Of a stretch of DNA of 64,000 bases, positions 58,609-64,000 are shown in pieces. The stretch is from Candidatus Avelusimicrobium stercoris (GTDB lineage: Bacteria; Elusimicrobiota; Elusimicrobia; Elusimicrobiales; Elusimicrobiaceae): assembly GCA_002432025.1 (NCBI GenBank), contig DJFE01000019.1, positions 101,897 to 165,896 of the forward strand, given 5' to 3'. The notes beneath the pieces are model-generated. The model was not told the origin of the DNA, searched no databases, and saw nothing but the letters and a program-made list of their open reading frames with translations. A program made the position numbers and the translations under genes. The first letter of the stretch is position 1; every line of letters begins with the position of its first letter.

Positions 58609-60981
58609 TTAAAGCGCTTTTATTTGAGCGGACAAGTTTTGGCACCAAGGCGTGCTTTGCACTTGTTTTAAACGCTGGCTGTATGCGTTCCACAGCGAGG
58701 TTTGGCGCTGGTTCAATTTCTGCCCTTTGGCAAGGCGTTTGCGGATAGGAGTAAGTTCCTTTTCGTACTTTTGCTCAAAACTAGCCAAGGTGCATTGCTC
58801 TTTATATTTGGCTTCCAATTCCTTGCGTTTAGCCGCATTATTGGCCTTGTTATCGGCCGTTGGAGCGGCTTTTGTTTCCGCTTTTGCCAGGGCAGGTGTT
58901 GCGTTCCCGTTCTTATACGCCTCAAACAAGGCCTGATATTCCTGCACCTCACGCGCCTGCGTAGGCAGAGCCGAACCTGTGCGGACGGCCAATAAAGAAT
59001 CCCGCAAATTAGGGTGCGCCGCAATATAGCGGTCCAACGCCGCCTTGGGGCTATTGTCCACCTTTACAAGCTTATTAACAGACTGTTGGGTCTTGCTCGC
59101 CACAGTGGCAGGTTTGCTCGGTTTAGAGGTAGCCGCCACCACCTGCGCTCCTTTCGGGCCCACATAATTGCCACTAATCACGGGCGTAGATTTGGACGAA
59201 GTTTGCGCTTTGCCCGTATTAGTACCTTTGCCAGAAACAGACACAACAGGCGTAGGCTTTTGGGCAGAGACTACTGTGGCTCCACCGATTTGCGCAAACA
59301 AAGGATTGTTATTCCTCTGCGTTTGCGTAAGTTGCGACCAAGTCGGCACGGTGCGCCGGGTGGCTTTATGTTGGTAACTCCCACCCAATTTGGCCCAGTT
59401 TGCCCGCGCTTGCCCTTCGCAAGCCACGTGGATATGATACGGGCGAGTACGCCCGTTTACCTTTACATCTGTACTTAAATACCCATTTTCATTTCCAACA
59501 GGCTTACCGCATACTAAGCACGGATAAGTAACGGACGAAAAATCACTATCCATAGGTTTAGCCGTCAAAACTCCTTTGGCATCCAGCACATCGGAGCCCG
59601 GAGTATATTGCCCTTTGTACTGGTTTAAATCTTGCACAAGTTTCGCTACCTGCTGGGAAGAGGCGTTTCCCTTGGTGTTGGCTTCTTGAACGGGCGCAAT
59701 TTGCTGTTTTATAATCTCGCTGATTTTATTTGCCTTTTGCGTTAAATAGTTGCACTCGGCAGACAGCGCAAGCCCTTGCCTATCCAAGGCCGAGCCAACC
59801 GTACGTTTGCCCTGTAAAGTTTCGCAACGGGCATCTCGCGCTTGTTCCACTTTACCCAAATAGGCTTTCCAGTCTTGGGCCAGTTGCATCAGTTCTCCCG
59901 CGGAACCGGCCTTTTGTTTCCAATCTCTTAAATAGGCTTGTACTTTTGCCAAATCGGCAGCATCTTTGGCAGGAATCCCTTGCAAATAGATATAAGGCTT
60001 TCCGCACAGGCTCTTCCAGCCGTTTTGCACGCGCGGAGAAGTTTTCCCCTCCATACCCCAAATGAAATCTACGGCGTTGATAAAACCTTCCAAATCATCG
60101 CAAGTAAGGTCGTCATTATCGTTATTCATAATAGAAGACACGCCCTTAAAAACCATCTCGTGCGGTTCTACGCGGAGCAAGGAGTGAACCTTATTCATAT
60201 TTTGTTGATCTGCGTACAGGTCCGCTAATCCAAAGAAATGCCCTAATTCGTGCCGCGCAACCCCTTTCATAGAATAGTCCATAACATAACCACTCGCAAA
60301 AATCTGGTTATTTTTATCGGCTTCCTGCGACGCTAACTTATTTGCAGAATAATCATCGTTACCCGGCAAAGAAAGTATCCAAATAGTTTTGTCTTTATCG
60401 TACACGCCTTTTATGCCTCCGCCTTGCCCACGATGATGAGAGAGTTGTTGCTTCATACCTCCATACTTAAAATCACCCAACGATTTAATACGCAAATCAT
60501 ACTTGCCTTTCATCGCTTTATCGCAATCCTCACCATTGGGGTTAATCACTTGCAACTCAATGCGGCGGGGCAGAGCGGCCAAGATATCGGCAAATTCCGC
60601 TTTGCGCGCAAATTCGGGCGCGGGAGCAACAGCCTGCTGTTTTTTGGCTTTCTTTTTGCTCTTAGTAGGGGCGGCCTGAACGGATTGGCGTTCCCCCAGT
60701 TGCGTGCGGATAAAGGTTACCCAAGTATCAAGCGCTTCTTGCGTGGACTGAACAAAATAATCCCGCGTAATTTTTTCACGGGCGGGTTCGGTGCTGGTGC
60801 CCTCGGTACTAACGCAAACACGCACCTTGGGGTTTTTGGTAGTCAGCACATAATACAAAAAACTGTTTTTGTAGATATAGGGGTTTCCGTTATGGACAAC
60901 TAAATTATCCAACAACCCCCACGCTCCGGCGGTGGTGGCGGAAAAGAAACATCCAAAAAGTAAAATTAAAAGTTTTTTCAT
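58609..60981 (-). CDS. Exported metzincin zinc metalloprotease
   Basis: 790 residues. Signal peptide MKKLLILLFGCFFSATTAGA. The catalytic zinc motif HELGHFFGLADLY (HExxHxxGLxD) is near residue 247, with a Met-turn at SSIMNN downstream, the metzincin hallmarks. The region after ~400 contains a zinc-ribbon-like CLVCGKPVGNEN and CQNLS, and the last ~200 residues are a Lys/Ala/Gln-rich, Pro/Thr linker plus coiled-coil. Function beyond a secreted protease is unknown. An 80-nt promoter/leader with a strong hairpin precedes it. Confidence 0.82.
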   Translation of the reverse strand: MKKLLILLFGCFFSATTAGAWGLLDNLVVHNGNPYIYKNSFLYYVLTTKNPKVRVCVSTEGTSTEPAREKITRDYFVQSTQEALDTWVTFIRTQLGERQSVQAAPTKSKKKAKKQQAVAPAPEFARKAEFADILAALPRRIELQVINPNGEDCDKAMKGKYDLRIKSLGDFKYGGMKQQLSHHRGQGGGIKGVYDKDKTIWILSLPGNDDYSANKLASQEADKNNQIFASGYVMDYSMKGVARHELGHFFGLADLYADQQNMNKVHSLLRVEPHEMVFKGVSSIMNNDNDDLTCDDLEGFINAVDFIWGMEGKTSPRVQNGWKSLCGKPYIYLQGIPAKDAADLAKVQAYLRDWKQKAGSAGELMQLAQDWKAYLGKVEQARDARCETLQGKRTVGSALDRQGLALSAECNYLTQKANKISEIIKQQIAPVQEANTKGNASSQQVAKLVQDLNQYKGQYTPGSDVLDAKGVLTAKPMDSDFSSVTYPCLVCGKPVGNENGYLSTDVKVNGRTRPYHIHVACEGQARANWAKLGGSYQHKATRRTVPTWSQLTQTQRNNNPLFAQIGGATVVSAQKPTPVVSVSGKGTNTGKAQTSSKSTPVISGNYVGPKGAQVVAATSKPSKPATVASKTQQSVNKLVKVDNSPKAALDRYIAAHPNLRDSLLAVRTGSALPTQAREVQEYQALFEAYKNGNATPALAKAETKAAPTADNKANNAAKRKELEAKYKEQCTLASFEQKYEKELTPIRKRLAKGQKLNQRQTSLWNAYSQRLKQVQSTPWCQNLSAQIKAL

Positions 60982-61001
60982 ATAGTATCAAAAGCAAATA
61001 G

Positions 61002-61079
61002 ATTTGAGCCAAACACGGGGACCGTTTTCGCTCAAATTTGCTATAAATATAGTATAGTAGTAAAAAATTATATTTTCAA
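61002..61079 (-). promoter_or_regulatory. Promoter and leader hairpin of the metzincin gene
   Basis: On the minus strand TTGAAA (61079-61074), 17 nt, TATACT (61056-61051). The transcript would start near 61043, just before a hairpin whose arms are ATTTGAGC and GCTCAAAT (61037-61002) with an inner AAAACGG/CCGTGTTT stem. The rest of the leader reaches ATG 60981. Confidence 0.65.
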
Positions 61080-61191
61080 GTAGAGATATTCTTTCAACAT
61101 CGCCCCGACGGGAAAAAATAAAAATATTTTTATTTTTGTTTCCGTATATGCTATAATAAATATGTTGAAAGTAAAGTAGTTGCCGATTTTC

Positions 61192-61267
61192 GGGCGTGTA
61201 GCTCAGCTGGGAGAGCGCCTCGTTCGCAACGAGGAGGTCGTCGGTTCGATCCCGATCACGTCCACCA
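61192..61267 (+). tRNA. tRNA-Ala (anticodon CGC)
   Basis: 76 nt with CCA encoded. The acceptor GGGCGTG pairs with CACGTCC and contains the G3-U70 wobble pair, the alanine identity element. The anticodon arm is CCTCG-TTCGCAA-CGAGG with anticodon CGC (codon GCG); the T-loop is GGTTCGATCCC. A TATAAT (61152-61157) lies 40 nt upstream. Confidence 0.95.
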
Positions 61268-61270
61268 TTT

Positions 61271-61296
61271 AAAAACCACGCGAAAGCGTGGTTTTT
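61271..61296 (+). terminator. Terminator of the tRNA-Ala transcript
   Basis: CCACGC-GAAA-GCGTGG followed by TTTTTT. Confidence 0.92.
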
Positions 61297-61299
61297 TAT

Positions 61300-61782
61300 T
61301 GGGGGATGTGCCCTGAGTTTTACACAAAGAGGCGCGAACCGTATTCATACTTTTTGTACCGACAAAAAGTATGACAAAAAACTCGCCGCCCAAAGCGTTA
61401 TAAAAACTAGGCTTGGCCGGACATTTTTATAACTCGCTACGCTCAAACAAATAAAAATGTTTCTCCGTCCAAACCGGCTTTTATGGACAACGCACGGGCG
61501 GCCTTAACAACAAAACAACATATCCAACTCCTCCGCCTTATACGCACTAACCAGCGGGCAAGACCCGCGAAATCATAAGAGGTCATCCTGAACTTGTTTC
61601 AGGATCTACCATTTGGGCTGTGGGCTTTTCTTTCTTGTTGTCGTCATCCCCGAGTGTTTGGCACCCACATCTGTTGTTACTCAAAATAAGCCCGTTTTTC
61701 CCCTTTGTCTTTTTCCGTCGCTTTTCCCCGCTAAAAAAGATAAAATAAATAAGTACCCTATTTCTTTATTACAGAGGAATAT
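61300..61782. repeat. Repeat-rich intergenic region between tRNA-Ala and asnS
   Basis: No gene. It contains a perfect 12-bp-arm palindrome CATACTTTTTGT-ACCG-ACAAAAAGTATG (61346-61373); an inverted repeat ACATTTTTAT/ATAAAAATGT (61421-61430, 61451-61460); a REP-like hairpin TCCTGAA-CTTGT-TTCAGGA (61586-61604); and a 43-bp stretch (61638-61680) that matches part of the repeat at 63774-63842 (TTGTCGTCATCCC, AGTGTTTGGC, CTGTTGTTA in order). It looks like an accumulation site for dispersed repeats. Confidence 0.6.
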
Positions 61783-63081
61783 ATGTCTAGTAAAATTCGT
61801 GTTAAAGATGTCGGCCAATATCTCGGCCAAGAAATCACTTTAAAAGGCTGGCTGTATAACAAGCGTTCCAGCGGAAAATTGCACTTTTTGCAACTGCGCG
61901 ACGGCAGCGGCATTATCCAATGCGTAATGTTCAAGGGCGATGTTTCCCCCGAACAATTTGAACTGGGCGACAAAGTTACCCAAGAGTCTTCCATCATCGT
62001 TACCGGCACCGTGCGCGAGGACAAACGCTCCCCGCTGGGCTATGAACTGGGCGTAAAGAATTTGGAAGTTGTGCAAATGGCAAAGGATTACCCCATTTCC
62101 CCCAAAGAGCACGGCCCGGAATTTTTGATGCACTACCGCCACTTGTGGTTGCGTTCCGCGCGCCAAACGGCTATTTTGCGCATCCGCGACGAAATCATTT
62201 TTTCTATCCGTGAATATTTCCACAAAAACGGTTTTATTTTGTCCGACTCCCCGATTTTAACCCCCGCCGCCTGCGAGGGCACAAGCACGCTTTTTGAAAC
62301 CGACTACTTTGGCGAAAAGGCGTTTTTATCCCAGAGCGGTCAGTTATACGGCGAAGCCTCGGCGATGGCCTTGGGCCGCACCTACTGCTTCGGCCCGACC
62401 TTCCGCGCCGAAAAAAGCAAAACCCGCCGCCATTTGACCGAATTTTGGATGGTGGAACCCGAAGTGGCCTACAACGATTTGGACGACAATATGGACTTGG
62501 CCGAAGACTTTATCAAATACATTGTGGCCCAAGTGTTAAAGAACCGCGCCGACGATTTGAAAACGCTCGGGCGTGATACGTCCAAACTGCAAGCCACCGT
62601 GGAAAAGAAATTTCCGCGCATTGACTATACGGACGCAATTGAAGTTCTGCACAAAAAGGGTAACAACACCCCTTGGGGCGGAGACATCGGCGGCGATGAG
62701 GAAACCTTGCTCGGCGAGGATTACGACACCCCGATTATGATTCACCACTACCCCACCGAAATTAAGGCCTTCTATATGAAGCGCGACCCCAAAAACCCCA
62801 AAACGGTTTTGGCAGTGGACGTCATCGGCCCCGAAGGCGCGGGCGAAATCATCGGCGGCAGCGAAAGAGAAGCCGACTACGACGCCTTGTTGCAGCGCAT
62901 TAAAGAACAAGGTTTGGACCCCAAAGGCTACGAGTGGTATTTGGACCTGCGCAAATATGGCAGCGTGCCGCACTCCGGCTTTGGTATGGGGATTGAACGT
63001 ATGGTCCGCTGGGTATGCGGATTACAGCACGTGCGCGAAACGATTCCGTTCCCGCGTATGATGGATAAAATTCATCCGTAA
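61783..63081 (+). CDS. asnS: Asparaginyl-tRNA synthetase
   Basis: 432 residues, class IIb. OB domain (QEITLKGWLYNKRSSGKLHF then LQLRDGSG), motif 2 (CFGPTFRAEKSKTRRHLTEFW split) and motif 3 (GFGMGIERMVRWVCGLQHV). It charges tRNA-Asn with Asn, so the cell need not rely only on transamidation. GAGGAA precedes ATG 61783. Confidence 0.96.
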   Translation: MSSKIRVKDVGQYLGQEITLKGWLYNKRSSGKLHFLQLRDGSGIIQCVMFKGDVSPEQFELGDKVTQESSIIVTGTVREDKRSPLGYELGVKNLEVVQMAKDYPISPKEHGPEFLMHYRHLWLRSARQTAILRIRDEIIFSIREYFHKNGFILSDSPILTPAACEGTSTLFETDYFGEKAFLSQSGQLYGEASAMALGRTYCFGPTFRAEKSKTRRHLTEFWMVEPEVAYNDLDDNMDLAEDFIKYIVAQVLKNRADDLKTLGRDTSKLQATVEKKFPRIDYTDAIEVLHKKGNNTPWGGDIGGDEETLLGEDYDTPIMIHHYPTEIKAFYMKRDPKNPKTVLAVDVIGPEGAGEIIGGSEREADYDALLQRIKEQGLDPKGYEWYLDLRKYGSVPHSGFGMGIERMVRWVCGLQHVRETIPFPRMMDKIHP

Positions 63082-63101
63082 CCGTTACTAGATATAAAAG
63101 T

Positions 63102-63135
63102 ACCCCGCGGAATTTATTTTCTGCGGGGTTTTTTA
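63102..63135 (+). terminator. Terminator of asnS
   Basis: ACCCCGC (63102-63108) pairs with GCGGGGT (63123-63129), followed by TTTTTT. Confidence 0.9.
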
Positions 63136-63145
63136 TTTTACTGAA

Positions 63146-63985
63146 TTAAGGTAAAATATACCGAGTACAACCACCATTAGTAGTACAAGCATAATGTGAA
63201 ACAGTTGGGCCAACAACTCCCCCTAAACTTTTACAAAAACTAGTTCCCTCTTCATCTTGCGTGCGGGCCCAACACTCGCGTTGAGCAGGATAAGGCGAAT
63301 TACCCAACCATTGTATGTACCCTACTTTTAAAATACCATTTACGGAATAAACCCCCACTAAATTTTGATTATTGGCATCAAAAAAATCAAAACTTAATTG
63401 ATTATTCTTACAATACATCCAACCTCTATCCGTTCCAGTATTTAACCTACATCCTGCGGGTAAATCCAAGTCCGTATCATCCCAACTATGAGGATAATCG
63501 CCATTAGCCATATAATAAACCTCGGCAGCATTTTTAAAAGCAAAAATAGTAGTTTGCAATTCCGTATAACGGGCTTTAAGGACAGCCTTAGTGTATTGAG
63601 GAACGGCCACCCCGGCCAAAATACCGATAATAAGCACGACGACTAATAGTTCTATGAGGGTAAAGCCACGGCCTTGCAGGCGGCAGACTGTCCGCGCTCT
63701 TTTGATTAATGGAGCCACACTGTTTTTGTAATGTCGCAATCCACCGAAACGGCAACAAGAAACAATACATTTTTTGTCGTCATCCCGTAGTGTTTGGCGG
63801 CCCGCTAGGGTGCGGCTCGCAGAGTTACGGGAACTGTTGTTATAGTTGTCATCCCAGGCGTGGACCTGGGATCCAGTCCGTTTATAAAGACCTTTTCCTT
63901 TTTTATTTCTGGATTCCAGGTTCCCGCTCGTATGCGGACCCTGGAATGACAACAATGATAATAAAACCTCACTAAATCCTTTCAT
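63146..63985 (-). CDS. Type IV pilin-like protein with a repeat-derived N-terminal extension
   Basis: 279 residues from ATG 63985, which has a strong AAGGAG site. The prepilin core GRG-FTLIELLVVVLIIGILAG starts only at residue 107, then VAVPQYTKAVLKARYTELQ and a C-terminal globular part with Cys pairs (~180-279) like Elusimicrobium-type pilins. A normal leader is 6-25 residues; here residues 5-100 are encoded by dispersed repeats (63774-63842, 63846-63952). Two readings: start at ATG 63985, leaving an unusually long leader, or at GTG 63718 (18-residue leader, no clear ribosome site). MKGF at the start resembles an original MKGFTLIE, so the repeat may have been inserted after codon 4. Pilins of this type build pili or type II secretion pseudopili. 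Confidence 0.75.
   Translation of the reverse strand: MKGFSEVLLSLLSFQGPHTSGNLESRNKKGKGLYKRTGSQVHAWDDNYNNSSRNSASRTLAGRQTLRDDDKKCIVSCCRFGGLRHYKNSVAPLIKRARTVCRLQGRGFTLIELLVVVLIIGILAGVAVPQYTKAVLKARYTELQTTIFAFKNAAEVYYMANGDYPHSWDDTDLDLPAGCRLNTGTDRGWMYCKNNQLSFDFFDANNQNLVGVYSVNGILKVGYIQWLGNSPYPAQRECWARTQDEEGTSFCKSLGGVVGPTVSHYACTTNGGCTRYILP
63774..63842. repeat. Dispersed repeat, second copy at 61638-61680
   Basis: Starts TTGTCGTCATCCC and ends CTGTTGTTA, with AGTGTTTGGC inside and a CCCGTA/TACGGG stem. The other copy is shorter but keeps the same ordered blocks. In this copy it is read through as part of the pilin frame. Confidence 0.55.
63846..63952. repeat. MITE-like inverted-repeat element inside the pilin gene
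   Basis: 107 bp with 13-bp terminal inverted repeats, TTGTCATCCCAGG (63846-63858) and CCTGGAATGACAA (63940-63952), one mismatch. Each end is itself a hairpin (CCCAGG...CCTGGG and TCCAGG...CCTGGA). No coding capacity of its own. It lies in frame within the N-terminus of the pilin gene. Confidence 0.65.
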
Positions 63986-64000
63986 TTTTTCTCCTTGTTA

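Noticed and set aside
1..64000. CRISPR arrays or prophage
   Set aside because: I saw no regularly spaced direct repeats and no phage structural or integrase genes; the only mobile gene is the IS200 tnpA.

Overview
The window looks like part of a Gram-negative gut-type genome, most likely a member of the Elusimicrobiota. That is my inference from family resemblance: a type IV pilin with an Elusimicrobium-style prepilin core, very long exported proteins of no recognised family, and a mid-GC genome with compact operons. No rRNA is present to settle it.

Layout. 1-2600 is the tail of a lipid/polyene-type operon (two ketosynthase-family proteins and an AMP-forming acyl ligase). 2854-7443 encodes a 1529-residue exported, polytopic protein. 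7741-9126 is a sugar-phosphate antiporter, followed by a complete IS200-type insertion sequence (about 9195-9840). 10142-15497 carries pyruvate kinase, a standalone alanyl-tRNA editing protein, a predicted outer-membrane barrel, an exported protein resembling ADP-ribosyltransferases, and GAPDH. 15581-16961 is an exported trypsin-like protease broken by a frameshift after its signal peptide. 17009-29646, all on the minus strand, is one surface-polysaccharide operon: CDP-glucose to CDP-4-keto-3,6-dideoxyglucose (rfbF, rfbG, rfbH), then a TPP enzyme, an HpcH/HpaI aldolase, three sugar epimerases/reductases, three family 2 glycosyltransferases and a GT-C enzyme. 30044-34030 is a second giant exported protein. 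34117-36049 is a GtrB/GtrA/VanZ operon. 36173-38821 holds a DUF2130 protein, a small membrane protein and a WYL-type regulator that share a palindromic operator. 38879-45060 has pyrophosphatase, the conserved rpmH-rnpA-yidD-yidC-jag operon and recO. 46676-49629 is glyQS. 49759-50203 is a strongly promoted, terminated RNA gene with no recognised family. 50213-63081 has lipA, a SpoIID-like protein, aspS, hisS, an exported metzincin protease, tRNA-Ala and asnS. The window ends in a pilin gene whose 5' end is made of dispersed repeats.

Main signals worth a second look. (1) The two giant-protein genes and the exported protease share a promoter with a near-identical 20-bp block placed exactly 17 bp upstream of the -10 box. 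(2) The 445-nt orphan RNA gene at 49759-50203. (3) Many genes (alaX-like, recO, HAD, lipoprotein, lipA, hisS, protease) have a -10 box 6-7 nt before the start codon, which predicts leaderless mRNAs. (4) A dideoxyhexose pathway that seems to end in a branched, pyruvate-derived sugar. (5) A small WYL regulon with a 20-bp palindrome.
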